Origin: Armatimonadaceae bacterium
GTDB lineage: Bacteria > Armatimonadota > Armatimonadia > Armatimonadales > Armatimonadaceae
Length of the DNA: 32,226 bases
NCBI GenBank assembly: GCA_030446525.1
Contig: JAUJNC010000047.1
Coordinates: 1 to 32,226, forward strand
Reading direction: 5' to 3'
Program-made: the position numbers and the translations under genes
Notes under the pieces: model-generated
Database searches by the model: none
Told to the model about the DNA's origin: nothing
Seen by the model: only the letters and a program-made list of their open reading frames with translations
In this document: positions 15,489-24,789 of the stretch, one piece after another
Layout: each line of letters starts with the position of its first letter
Numbering within the stretch: the stretch's first letter is position 1

Positions 15489-17186
15489 TCAACGCTCGTT
15501 CACCCGCGCGAGGTGTTCAAGACGACCTGTACAAAGTGGCAAACGGCCCCCTTCATCGGGGGCCGCAACAAAAGGGGAAGCACCCACACGAAACACCACC
15601 GTCACCGCTTCGGCTCCCACTTCCACGCGCCTGACCAACGCCTGGATGATTTCCCGACGCCGCTGCCAGTCCGCATCCGCCAGACCCGACTGCACCTGAC
15701 GGGCGAAATCTTCCAGCCGACCCACCACCAGCCGTAAGTCCGCCTGCACACAGGCTTGGGCCTCCATCTCCTGCGTCTCCTTTTCCAGAGCCGCAATCCT
15801 CTGCCGAAGACGGCGCACCCGCGGCTCGAATTCGGCCTTCTCAATGATGCCTTCGGCATAACTGTCAATCAAGCGCGCAACCCCCTGATGCAGCTTCTGC
15901 ACCGTCGCCGTAACACGGCGCAGCTGCTCCTGGTAGGGCGCCTCCGGTGCCTGCAGGCGACGCTGGTATTCCTGTTCCAGGCGCCCCGGCTCGGCCAGCA
16001 ACGCGCACACCTGCTGCCAGACCGCCATCTCCAACACATCGGTGCGCACCGCCTGAGCCGAGCAGACCCGCTCGCCGCCGAAGCGATAGGCATCGGTGCC
16101 CAGACAGCGATAGTAGGCGTACTCGAAGGTCTTGCCGTTCTTGCGGTGCGCCCGGTGCCAATGGCCATAGAAGGCATACCCGCAGGCCAGGCACACCGTC
16201 AAGCCTTGCAGCAGAAACTGCGGGCCGCGCGGGCCGCGCTGGCTCTGGCGGGCATGAGCCAGGTTCTGCGCCAGCTGCTCGGCCACGGCCTCGAACAACT
16301 CGGCCGAGACCAACGCCGGCACGGGAATCGAGATCCATTCCGGCTCTTGGACGCGCTGAGTGGAGCTGGCCTGGCGGGGTGTGAGGGTGCCGTTTCTCTG
16401 GGGGCGTAGCCGCGGCAGCAGCGGAACCACCCGGGTGCGCCCATAAGCCGCTTCGCCCTTGTAGGTGGGGTTGTGCAGCATCCAGGCGACCACGCTGCGC
16501 GACCAGAAGGGCGTGCCCCGGCGATTGGGCACCTGGGCGGCATTGAGGCGCCGGGTCACCTCACCAATGGTGGCCCGCTGGACCCCGACCCAGTCAAAGA
16601 TCTGACGCACCACCTGGGCCTCCTCTTCCAGCACCTCAAAGCGCGCCTCGCCGGCTCCCTCCTGCTCGCTGACATAACGATACCCGAAGGGAGCGCGCGC
16701 GAGCACGCTGACATGGCCGGCCTGCGCGCCCTGGCGTCGGCCGCGCCGACAGCGTTCCAGCAGCTTGGCACGTTCGTACTCGGCGACCATGCCCTGCACC
16801 TGCAAGAGCAGCTGCTCTTCTGGCGAGGAGGCGGGGGCATGTTCCAGGAAGACGACTTCCACCTGCGCCTGGGCAAACTCCTCCAAGAGCAGCACCTGAT
16901 AGGCGTACTTGCGGGCGAGGCGATCGGGGCACTGCACGTAGAGCCGATCGACGCCGCCGGCGGCCACGAGGTCGCGCAGCCGCTCCAGGGCGGGGCGCAG
17001 CAAGGTGGTGCCGCTGTAGCCGTCGTCGAGGAAGATGTTGTCTTCCGCCAGGAGACAGCCATCCTGAGCGACGCGCGCCCGTAAAGCGGTGATCTGGCTC
17101 TGGATGGTCCGCTGCTGTGCCTGCTGTTCGGAAGAGACGCGCGCGTAAATAGCGACTTGCATTTCCGTCGTCTGTGTGCGCTTCAT
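15489..17186 (-). CDS. Large serine recombinase (resolvase/invertase type) with zinc ribbon and coiled coil
   Basis: The intact 565-residue protein starts MKRTQTTEMQVAIYARVSSE; Ser18 in YARVS is the expected nucleophile. The resolvase domain (about 8-155) includes DDGYSGTTLLRPALERL and VQCPDRLARKYAYQV. The Recombinase domain (about 165-290) has RAPFGYRYV, IGEVTRRLNAAQVPNRRGTP and VVAWMLHNPTYKGEAAYGR. A zinc ribbon (CLACGYAFYGHW...YYRC) and a long coiled coil follow near 430-520. Such enzymes integrate or excise mobile elements by site-specific strand exchange. AAGGAGGG lies 7 bases before the ATG at 17186, which overlaps the stop of the upstream 86-residue gene as ATGA. No att sites were defined. 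Confidence 0.9.
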   Translation of the reverse strand: MKRTQTTEMQVAIYARVSSEQQAQQRTIQSQITALRARVAQDGCLLAEDNIFLDDGYSGTTLLRPALERLRDLVAAGGVDRLYVQCPDRLARKYAYQVLLLEEFAQAQVEVVFLEHAPASSPEEQLLLQVQGMVAEYERAKLLERCRRGRRQGAQAGHVSVLARAPFGYRYVSEQEGAGEARFEVLEEEAQVVRQIFDWVGVQRATIGEVTRRLNAAQVPNRRGTPFWSRSVVAWMLHNPTYKGEAAYGRTRVVPLLPRLRPQRNGTLTPRQASSTQRVQEPEWISIPVPALVSAELFEAVAEQLAQNLAHARQSQRGPRGPQFLLQGLTVCLACGYAFYGHWHRAHRKNGKTFEYAYYRCLGTDAYRFGGERVCSAQAVRTDVLEMAVWQQVCALLAEPGRLEQEYQRRLQAPEAPYQEQLRRVTATVQKLHQGVARLIDSYAEGIIEKAEFEPRVRRLRQRIAALEKETQEMEAQACVQADLRLVVGRLEDFARQVQSGLADADWQRRREIIQALVRRVEVGAEAVTVVFRVGASPFVAAPDEGGRLPLCTGRLEHLARVNER

Positions 17187-17443
17187 GCGATAGCCCTCCT
17201 TGGTGCGGGGCTGGATGGGTGGGATGTCTCTGCGCTTTGGTTTAGCCCCTGCTGTCTCGTCTGGGTCGCCTGGGTTGCCTGGTTGGCAGCGGACGCGGGA
17301 TGTGTCGTCAGGCGCCGCATACACATCGGAAGCACCGGAATAAGCTGCTCATAGGCTTCTTGCAGGCAGGCGGCAGAGCTCCAACCGGGTTCAAACATCG
17401 TCTTGATCTCCTGCCTGAGGACTGGGTTGGATTGTCGCGGCAT
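17183..17443 (-). CDS. Small protein translationally coupled to the serine recombinase
   Basis: The 86-residue product starts MPRQSNPVLRQEIKTMFEPG, followed by WSSAACLQEAYEQLIPVLP, a compact helical segment, and a Ser/Thr/Gln-rich tail ending in APRRAIA. AAGGAAGG precedes the ATG at 17443 by about 8 bases. Its TGA overlaps the recombinase ATG, so the two proteins are made together. It could be a DNA-binding helper or directionality factor, as small basic partners of large serine recombinases can be. This is inference from position; no domain is recognised. Confidence 0.65.
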   Translation of the reverse strand: MPRQSNPVLRQEIKTMFEPGWSSAACLQEAYEQLIPVLPMCMRRLTTHPASAANQATQATQTRQQGLNQSAETSHPSSPAPRRAIA

Positions 17444-17591
17444 CGGCAGACCTTCCTTCTTCCGCGGGCCGCGTGGGCGGGGCGGGTTGGGGGCAGGGAA
17501 GGGGAGCCCCAAGAGAGCGCTGACCCGGACCGGGGCGTAGCTGTGTCCGCGGAATGGTGATGCAGAACTGTAGCACATTGTTTGCTACTTT

Positions 17592-17657
17592 GGAGAGGTC
17601 TTTAAGCCCGCCATCCTGGCCAACGCCGCCAGCCTCCTTGTGGCCCACAACCACCCG
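17592..17657 (+). pseudogene. 22-codon fragment of radC (JAB/MPN metalloprotease-like domain)
   Basis: The plus strand reads GEVFKPAILANAAS then LLVAHNHP, the heart of RadC/UPF0758 proteins, including the HNHP part of the JAMM metal motif. The following SGDPTPS segment of the family is absent and the frame becomes unrelated. This is the only recognisable content of 17444-17881, about 440 bases between the recombinase operon and the next gene. It may mark where the recombinase element or an earlier one recombined. Confidence 0.5.
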
Positions 17658-17881
17658 CCTGTCCTGCCTGTCGTTGCCGATCGCGGCGCAGAGCGTCTCC
17701 AACTTTGGTTGGACGCGCCCTTTCGTCCTCTTTCCACTGGCAAGTGTAAACCTGCGGGCGATGCTATACGGCGGCACGTCCTGTTACAATGCAGACAACG
17801 CAGCACTGCACGGCCCTTTCGCCGGCCCGGAACCACGGCTCCGGCAACGGGGCAGCCAACCTTAAAGGAATCAACCACCTG

Positions 17882-19286
17882 ATGAAACGGGACCATTCCT
17901 GGCGAGCCCGGCACTTCGTAAGCACCATGCTTGGCGTTCTGTTCTGGATGTCCACGGGCGTTCGAGCGCAGGAGATCGCCTCCGTGCCGGCGCCCCGCTC
18001 AAAAGTGACCTCGATCTCGCTGCAAAAAGCGGAGCGCGTCACAGACGAAAACGTCAACAGCCAGCTGCGCAGCCAGTTGCAAAGCGCGCTGGACGCCGCC
18101 GCAAAGACGCTGCCCTGGCAGGCGCAGATCGTCGCTCCCGAAGTCCTCGGCTGGGAGGTGGCGCGCTCGAACGCTGGAACGCCCATCTCGCAGGTGCACA
18201 AAGCCCTCGACGCGAAAGGTTACGAGGTCAAGTTCGACGACTTGGGCAAACAGGATGGCTCGCACCTTCAGTTCCTCTTGGCGAAGAAGGTCAACGAGGT
18301 CGTCATCGGCCTGTGGATCACCGGGGACGAAGCCACCTTCCTGGCGTGGGCACAGGCCGCGCCCAAACTGAACTTAGGCGGCGACGTTCTGGCCGAGGGA
18401 ACCCCGCCGCTCACAGACGCCATGGTCGGCAAGTACACCGACTTTCTCGTGTGGCTGTTCAACAAGTCGCAACTGCAAACGGCGCGCCACGAGATGATGA
18501 AACTCACGGCCGTGTACCTGGCCGACATTTGGAAGAGCCAGGCCGCCCCGGCGATGGCGGGCGCCTTCACCATCCTGCACAACATGCAAAAGAAAGGTGT
18601 GCTCTCCGAAGGCGAGCAGAACGGCGCACGGCAGTGGCTGCTGCACGGACTGCGGCAGGCCGCCTACGGCGAGCGGGCGCCGTCGCGCGCGACTCGATCA
18701 TGAAGGTCTACGAGATGATCGACCCGACGCTCGCCAAGGGACAAACTGGCGCGCCGCCGCTCACCAAAAACAGTGCGAGACGCCTATGTCGCACTGCAAA
18801 GTTTCATGCTGGAGCAGATTCCCGGCGGCGTCGAACTGAACACGAAGGAAAAGGCCGCGCTGGGCGACTGGCTGGTGGCGGCGTTCCGAAGTGGAGTTCG
18901 GCGGACCAGACAAAACTTGCGCAAGCGCCGCTCGCGTGGGAAACGTTGCGCCAGGAATGGCCCAAACTCTCCGCCGCCAAGAAGATCGAAGCCAAAAAGG
19001 CATGGAAGGCTCAACTGGCAAGCTTGGCCGCGCATGTGCGGCAAAACGCGCGCCGAAGCCAAGAAAGCCGCTCACGCCGAAAAATAAGGCGAGCAGGTGA
19101 GCAGTTCAAAAAGCTCCAAGGGGCAGCAGCTACGAGCGGGCGATGGAGTCCGCCCGTTCGAGTTGGCGCACCCACAACACGCTCTCCAACGCCATGTGGC
19201 AGAGCCATTACAGCCGCATGAACGCGATAGCGACCTGGGGCGGCAGTTCCTACCGCTATGTGAACCAGTGGGGCAATCCCTACTAA
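17882..19286 (+). pseudogene. Exported hypothetical protein broken by about five frameshifts
   Basis: MKRDHSWRARHFVSTMLGVL gives a signal peptide ending VRA-Q. A continuous frame to about 18680 then includes LPWQAQIVAPEVLGWEVARS, VHKALDAKGYEVKFDDL and VGKYTDFLVWLFNKSQ. Later pieces fall in alternating frames: RDSIMKVYEMIDPTLAKG, VRDAYVALQSFMLEQIPGG, WSSADQTKLAQAPLAWETLR, then MESARSSWRTHNTLSNAMWQ and SSYRYVNQWGNPY to the TAA at 19284-19286. Restored, the protein would have about 465 residues. Its ending resembles other Armatimonadota exported proteins, but the family and function are unknown. The N-terminal 270 codons could still be expressed. Confidence 0.6.
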
Positions 19287-19391
19287 GAAGAGGAACGTGG
19301 CCCCGGCGAACGAAGCGGGTGTATCGGCGTCGACTTCGGGGAATATAGCTGCCGGAACGACTGACGATCGGCGGACGGCAAAGTAAAACCC

Positions 19392-20848
19392 ATGCGCGTG
19401 GGCGCGCAGCGATTGCGCTGCTTCCTGACTTCTTTATCGTGTTTGTGCCTGAGCAGCGCGGCCCTCGCCGCGGAGCCGGCCCGGCAGAACCCGGATGCGG
19501 TTGAACCGGCCGCCTCGGCGCCCGCGGTGGTTGACACCGGTACGAGGCACGAAGCGGACGGCGCGGCAAAGGCGACGCACCCGCGCCCAGACGCCCGAGC
19601 GGACGGCGGGCGTGGCCGCGGCATCCGCGCCAACCCCGGGACGCCCAGCGACCCCGTGTCGATCCTGGCCCACGATGCCGCCAGTGGCCGCCCTGGCAGC
19701 GCGGCGCCCGAAGTGCGGCGCCTGGAGGCGCGCTTCCGCTTGACGCCTCAGTTAACCCTGATCGGCGCCTCCAAGCCAGAGGCCGACACGATCGACGGCG
19801 ACGATGGCCGAGCGGCGGCCGTTCCTGCGCGAAGGGGATCAGTACTTCCGGGCGTTAAGCGCGGGTGAGGGTGAGGGCGCGGCGAGCCTCTTCACGCCCC
19901 AGCGCATCCCGCAGTTCGACACCGGTCTCAAGCTCTACGGTAAGCTGCGCCCGTCCTCGGACGTGGGCGTGCTGAGCACGTTCTCGCGCTCGCGGCGCGA
20001 CCTGGCGCTGCAGTGGCGCGAATCGCTCTCCCCAAGGCCGCGCTGAGCTTTGGCTACGTGCGCCGCGACGACCCGAAGGTGAACAACAGCGCGTGGCAGA
20101 TGCGCTATCAGGCCCAGAGCGGCGGCTGGCAAGGCCGCTGGGCTACGCGCGCTCTCAGGACAGGAGTGTCGGGGGTAAAGGCGCCGGCAATCGCCTCGAG
20201 GTAAATGGCGGTGAATGCTGGGACGTGAGCGGCGGCTACGGCAAGAACGGCTTCGGCGCCGGCCTGCGCTGGGGCAGACCAGTGCGGGTTCATCGCCCGC
20301 AACGGCGTCGTCGCCGCCACCGACGTGCGCGGAGGTTGAGCGGCCAGCCTCTCCTACGAGCGCGCGCGGGCGGGGCCCTGCGCCGCCTCGGCGCCGTCAC
20401 CAGCGCCTACCGGGCGACCCGCCTGAACAACACGCCCCACCGGCGCGTGACGCACGCTCTGGCGGCGCGCACGGCGGGCGGCGTAGATCTGCGCCTGAGC
20501 TACCGGACGGAGCGCTTCCAGCAGCACCGCGACCACGTCACGAGCGTGGGCTTGACCTGCCCCGCCTCCGGCTCGTTCCCGGCGCTGGGCCTGCGGTATG
20601 CGCTGGGCAGCCGGGGCGGGAGCGCCTACCATTTCTTGGCGCCGGCCGTGTCGTGTCGCTTCGGCCAGAAGCTGACGATGAGCCTGTCGGGCCAGATCAT
20701 ACGCCACATCAAGAACAACGATCTGGCGACGGTGACGCTGAACTACGACCTGGGGGACAAACGCAGGCTGGGCATGCGCCTGGAGCGGCGGGAATCTGAT
20801 ATCCGCTGGTTCCTCGCCTACCATCAGAACGGCTACGGCAGCCTGTAA
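19392..20848 (+). pseudogene. DUF5916-like outer-membrane beta-barrel protein, heavily frameshifted
   Basis: The start MRVGAQRLRCFLTSLSCLCL is a signal peptide. After a variable linker, LTPQLTLIGASKPEADTI is followed in another frame by AERRPFLREGDQYFRAL and ASLFTPQRIPQFDTGLKLYG. These match the E+RPFF.EG...F and FYS+RIG...GAKL.GK landmarks of DUF5916, the barrel-like C-terminal half of CBM9/DUF5916 proteins. Further frames give LSFGYVRRDDPKVNNSAWQ, ECWDVSGGYGKNGFGAGLRW, RNGVVAATDVRGG and an intact C-terminal 170 residues (VDLRLSYRTERFQQHRDHVT, LNYDLGDKRRLGMRLERRES). At least five indels are needed. An outer-membrane location is inferred from the family. Confidence 0.6.
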
Positions 20849-20899
20849 GCACCCGCAGGCACCTGTGCGCCCCGCCGCACACCCAGGCGGAAGGGCATT

Positions 20900-21973
20900 A
20901 GAGTTGTGGTGCATTAGCGTTGAAGCCGTCTCCTGGCGTCTTTGTCCTTGCTTCGGTTTCAGGCCGCCGCATAGCTCTTGAGCGGACGCACCGCGGTGCG
21001 CCGGTTGACCAGGCCCGCCACGACACGCACCACCGGAGAAGGATGCTCACGCCCATGACGGAACACCTGCCACAGAACCGCAAACCCATTGAGCCTGAGC
21101 CAGCGCGTGCTCCACCACCATCCGATACCGCCACAGATGCCGGTGGTAAGCTTTGTGCTCCTCAGTCCAAGGGTGGCCGCGACGTGCCTTGAACGGCTGG
21201 TAAATGCGCGCGCGGGGTGATCCTTCTGGAGGCCATCGTAGCCCTTGCCCGTCATCGCCGCCTCCTCCGGCGTCAGTCTGTCCAGCAACTTGGTCTGCCG
21301 CAGCAGCGTCCGGTCGTGGTTGGCGCCGCCCGGCACGCTCTCAGAGAGAGCATCGATGTGCCCATCCGGGCGCACGCCCACCTGGTTCTTGAGCGTGTGC
21401 GCCTTCTTCTTGCCCCAGTAGTAGGGCTTCTGCTGATCGTGGGCAGGCGTGTCGCCCTTGGTGCTCCTGGATGCGCTGCTCTTTGGCATCAATGACCAGA
21501 CGAACGTCAGGAAAGGCATCCATCACCGCGTGCGGCGAGCGCAGCTTGGGCCGCTCGGGAGCAGGGCGCTCAAAGGCGAAGGTGCTCATGCTCTGCAAGG
21601 TAGCTAAAACATCCTTGAGATTGTCTTCGACATTAGTCTTGTTGAGCCCGGAAGAAGAAGCCCAGGATCTCATAGGTGGTATAGACGCGCAGCCAGATGA
21701 GCGTCATCAGTAGCCGGTCGCGAAGGTCATGGCGGTGGGGCCGTCCCGCCCCCGCCAGACGCTGCCGGGGGCGTTTGTCGCGCTTCGTGATGTTGAGCGT
21801 GGCGCGGCGTCGGGCGTGGGCGGGTGCGAACTCTTCGTGGAGGGCGTCGAACTCGGCTACGCTCATGCCGGTCATGCTAACAAAGGCCCAGGGGGGCGGA
21901 CAGCTTCTGATAGGTCACCATGCTTGAAAGTTTACCAGACGAGACGACAACAAAGCAATTGCGCCACAACTCT
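20900..21973 (-). mobile_element. IS5-family insertion sequence, 1074 bp, with inverted repeats and ATT target duplication
   Basis: The ends AGAGTTGTGGTGCATTAGCG (from 20900) and AGAGTTGTGGCGCAATTGCT (complement ending at 21973) share their first 10 bases and most of the next 13. ATT directly flanks both ends (20897-20899 and 21974-21976), a 3-bp duplication of the ANN type described for the ISL2 group of IS5. The single transposase inside is broken, so the element is probably immobile. It sits between the DUF5916 gene and the CapA gene without cutting a recognisable coding region. Confidence 0.75.
20959..21875 (-). pseudogene. IS5-family (DDE_Tnp_4 type) transposase with several frameshifts
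   Basis: MTGMSVAEFDALHEEFAPAH leads into RPHRHDLRDRLLMTLIWLRV and TTYEILGFFF, the helix-turn-helix region. After an indel near 21660 the frame reads GLNKTNVEDNLKDVLATLQS and FPDVRLVIDAKEQRIQ, the first catalytic Asp. A shift near 21480 gives KKKAHTLKNQVGVRPDGHID and GANHDRTLLRQTKLLDRL. A third frame near 21120 holds YHRHLWRYRMVVEHALAQ with the catalytic Glu. It then returns to FAVLWQVFRHGREH and VVAGLVNRRTAVRPLKSY. All catalytic residues remain, spread over three frames. Confidence 0.75.
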
Positions 21974-22143
21974 ATTGTCAAATATCGTGTCAGGCAGGTC
22001 CGTCGGCAGCGATGGCGAACACGGAGATCGTGAACCCGAACCCGCTCGGCTACCGGGATGTCCAGCAGATGTTGGAAAGGCACCCAAAGCTGGAGGTGAG
22101 AACTTCGCTGCGGCAAACCGCTCCCGTGGAGGTCACGACAGGG

Positions 22144-23286
22144 GTGCTATCGACAGCCACCAAGCTGGCAGGAAAACGGCGGGTCGTCTTCCCCGCGCTT
22201 CTTGGCGTTGTATGGTTCTTAGGCTCGGTGGGATGCACCGAGACAAAGTCTGGTCTGGCTCGAAACGCCGCGCCCTCGCCGGCGTCAGCGGCCCGGCCGC
22301 ACCAGGACGAGCCGAGCCGCGGACTCGTCATCGCCGCCGTGGGAGACGTGATGCTCGGCTCCGCCTGGCCCGACGAGCGGGGGCTCCCGCCCAACGATGG
22401 CGCTACGCTGCTCGCCCAGGTCGCGCCCATCCTGTCCGCCGCGGACATCGCTTTCGGGAACCTGGAAGGGCCGCTGATCGACGGCGGAACCTCCGCGAAG
22501 CGTGCCCACGCGTCGCCAAACAGCTACGCCTTTCGCACCCCGACGCGCTACGGCAGGCACCTCAAGGCGGCGGGATTTGACGTGCTGAGCCTGGCGAACA
22601 ACCACGCCTCCGACTTCGGGGCAGCGGGGCGCCGGAGCACGCGGCAGGTCCTGGACCGCCTCGGCATCGTACACGCCGGGGAGATCGGCGACATCGCCTA
22701 CCTGCGCGTGCAGGGCAAGAGGGTCGCCGTAGTCGCCTTCGCCACCAACAGCGTCTCCTACAACTTGAATGACATCGGGACCGCCCGGAAGGTTATTGCA
22801 CAGGTTGCGCCGAAGGCGGATCTGGTCGTCGTCTCGTTTCACGGGGGCGCGGAAGGGGCGCGTCATCAGCACGTCCCGTGGGGGCGGGAAAGGTTTCTGG
22901 GCGAGGATCGCGGCGAGCTGCGCCGTTTCACCCATGCGGTGGTGGAGGCGGGGGCGGATCTGGTCCTGGGGCACGGCCCCCACGTGGTCCGGGGCATGGA
23001 GGTCTACCGGGGTCGCTTGATCGCCTATTCGCTCGGTAACTTCGCGACCTACGGCAAGTTCCGCCTCGCCGGTGCGACCGGCCTCTCGCTGATACTGGAG
23101 GCGCATCTGGCGCCGGACGGGGCTTTCCTGGGCGGACAAGTCCATCCCGTGAAGCAGGAGATGCCCGGCGGGCCACGTCTGGACCGTCGCCGGAGGGTTG
23201 TGCCCGTTCTGGGGCGACTCTCCAAGCAGGATTTCGGCGCGCGGGCAGTTAAGATCAGCGCCAGCGGTAAGATCTGGCCGCCATAA
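22144..23286 (+). CDS. CapA-family (PGA_cap) metallophosphatase-like lipoprotein
   Basis: From a GTG at 22144, preceded by GGAGG, the 380-residue protein has a basic start (TKLAGKRR), a hydrophobic stretch and the lipobox-like SVGC. The CapA domain follows: AVGDVMLGSAWPDE, ADIAFGNLEGPLIDGG, FDVLSLANNHASDFG, LVVVSFHGGAEG and GHGPHVVRGMEVYRGRLIAY with SLGNF. CapA proteins take part in poly-gamma-glutamate or capsule formation and share a calcineurin-like phosphoesterase fold; substrates of stand-alone copies are unknown. An in-frame ATG at 22012 would add 44 residues before the export signal, which is less plausible. No capBC genes are nearby. The protein is intact and probably anchored at the cell envelope. 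Confidence 0.85.
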   Translation: MLSTATKLAGKRRVVFPALLGVVWFLGSVGCTETKSGLARNAAPSPASAARPHQDEPSRGLVIAAVGDVMLGSAWPDERGLPPNDGATLLAQVAPILSAADIAFGNLEGPLIDGGTSAKRAHASPNSYAFRTPTRYGRHLKAAGFDVLSLANNHASDFGAAGRRSTRQVLDRLGIVHAGEIGDIAYLRVQGKRVAVVAFATNSVSYNLNDIGTARKVIAQVAPKADLVVVSFHGGAEGARHQHVPWGRERFLGEDRGELRRFTHAVVEAGADLVLGHGPHVVRGMEVYRGRLIAYSLGNFATYGKFRLAGATGLSLILEAHLAPDGAFLGGQVHPVKQEMPGGPRLDRRRRVVPVLGRLSKQDFGARAVKISASGKIWPP

Positions 23287-23440
23287 TGGCCTTGAACAAA
23301 CATAGACCTTCTTGGGGTGGGTTGTCTCCAGCAGGTTCTCATCGGGAGTGGACGCTGGCGTCACTCCCACAGGGTTGAGCCGGTGCGCCCTGTCTGCGTC
23401 ACGGGTCCGCGTCACATGGATCTTATCGCCGGCCCAGCCC

Positions 23441-24469
23441 TCACGCGAGCATCTCCTGCTCCAGCCAGGCTTGCTCGCCCAGCGCCACAAGAACCTGCAC
23501 CGCGGCGGTGCGCACGCCCTGACTGGTATGGTGCACCAGCGGCTTCACGACCCCCACCACGGGCGTGCCGATGTCGATCAGCGCCTCGGCGACCGCCGCG
23601 CGCATCGCCCAGTCCTCGTCCTCCAGAAGGGCGACCAGGATAGCAATGCCCCCGGCTCCCTCTTCCCGAGCGAGACAGCGCGCGCAGGCCTGACGCAGGG
23701 CCGGATCCGTCTCCTGTCGCAGGGCCGCCCGCCAGTCCACGCCGGTCGCGCCCGCCCGGATCGCGGCCAGGCGCAGCGCGGGGTCCGGGTGACGGGCGAA
23801 CCGGGCCAGAGAGGGCAGAAACGGCGCGGCGTCCGCGCCCAAGGCGGGCAGGCACTCCATGGCCGCGAACGCCACGCTGTCCGTGCCCAGCTCCAGGGCG
23901 GTGGCAAGGAGCGCGCCCGTCCGGGCCGGCCAGTTCTGGGTCCCCCAGACGAGCAGCCACTCCCGATTCGCATCGGAAAGCGCGTCCCACTCCCCCCGCA
24001 GATATGCGAACGCCGGCTCCCCCTGCGCCTCCAGCCGCTCCTGCGCCTGCGTGCGAAACACCCCCTCCAGCTCCGCCAGCCAGCAAGCCGCCGTCCCGGC
24101 GTCCAAGGGCGCCGTCTCGAAGCCCTCGGCGCCGCAGAGCAGGGACACCCGCACGCGCTCGGCGGCGCTGAGCGTGGCCGAACCGGCGAGCAGGCCGGCC
24201 ACGGCGCGGGCGCGGGCGACCGAGTCGCTTTGCAGCAGCAGCGGGGTCAGAAACGCGTGCAGCGATTCCACCGGCTCGTGCGACAAGCGTCGCGCGGCCG
24301 TGAAGAGGATCTGCGGCTCCTCGAAGGTGGCCAGGATCCGCTGGAAGAAGGCCACCACGCGCGTGTCGCGGAAGGCGGCCAGCGCGCCCACCACGGCCAG
24401 CCAGTCGGTGCGCCCGCGCCTCTGGCTCGCCTGGCAGAGCAGTTTCATCGACGACGTCCCTGCCGTCAT
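23441..24469 (-). CDS. HEAT-repeat protein
   Basis: The 342-residue frame is made of helical repeats. The clearest are near the C-terminus: FARHPDPALRLAAIRAG, RQETDPALRQACARCLARE, ALLEDEDWAMRAAVAEALID and PLVHHTSQGVRTAAVQVLV, typical HEAT/PBS-lyase-like units that serve as protein-binding solenoids. The N-terminus shown is not convincing. Upstream, other frames hold a better start: an ATG at 24606 with GGGGAG before it (MTATKARIRSAPE), then LEALRLTDIASRVTVLRGVA and EPDRALALGA. The real gene probably spans 23441-24606 with two indels between 24469 and 24570. Confidence 0.65.
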   Translation of the reverse strand: MTAGTSSMKLLCQASQRRGRTDWLAVVGALAAFRDTRVVAFFQRILATFEEPQILFTAARRLSHEPVESLHAFLTPLLLQSDSVARARAVAGLLAGSATLSAAERVRVSLLCGAEGFETAPLDAGTAACWLAELEGVFRTQAQERLEAQGEPAFAYLRGEWDALSDANREWLLVWGTQNWPARTGALLATALELGTDSVAFAAMECLPALGADAAPFLPSLARFARHPDPALRLAAIRAGATGVDWRAALRQETDPALRQACARCLAREEGAGGIAILVALLEDEDWAMRAAVAEALIDIGTPVVGVVKPLVHHTSQGVRTAAVQVLVALGEQAWLEQEMLA

Positions 24470-24639
24470 GTGCGCCCAGGGCCAGCGCCCGGTCGGGCTC
24501 GGCCGCGACGCCCCGGAGTACGGTCACACGCGAGGCGATGTCGGTAAGCCGCAGCGCCTCGAGCACCCTCCGGGGCGCTGCGGATGCGCGCTTTGGTCGC
24601 GGTCATGGCTCCCCGCCTCCCGCCCTGTCGTCCGGGAAA

Positions 24640-24789
24640 TGCGGCGGCCGCCCCGCCGGCGCGCCAGCAGCGCCAGGGCCGCCACGGGCAGGCCGGCGCT
24701 CAGGTGCAGGAGCGTGCCCGGTTCGGGGATGACGTCGGGGTCCTGACCTAGACCCGGGGCAGGGGAGAACGCCATCGCATAGGCAAGGC
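24640..24789 (-). pseudogene. PEP-CTERM tail of the upstream propeller protein, out of frame
   Basis: One frame away from the end of 24790-25800 the codons read GLAYAMAFSPAPGLGQDPDV, then IPEPGT, a hydrophobic helix (LSAGLPVAALALLA) and the basic cluster RRRGGRR. This is a textbook PEP-CTERM sorting signal, used for exosortase-dependent sorting in exopolysaccharide-producing bacteria. It is the missing C-terminus of the preceding gene, separated by one indel near 24793. Confidence 0.65.

Noticed and set aside
17391..17777. Minus-strand frame with HKEAGGVGQDGGLKDLS
   Set aside because: It is exactly antisense to the recognisable RadC fragment (VFKPAILANAAS...HNHP) and so explained by it.
22012..22143. 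ATG start 44 codons upstream for CapA
   Set aside because: It would bury the lipoprotein signal in the middle of the N-terminal region; the GTG at 22144 has GGAGG before it and places the signal correctly.
22285..23490. 401-codon minus-strand frame opposite CapA
   Set aside because: CapA on the plus strand has clear family motifs; the opposite frame has shadow-like composition.
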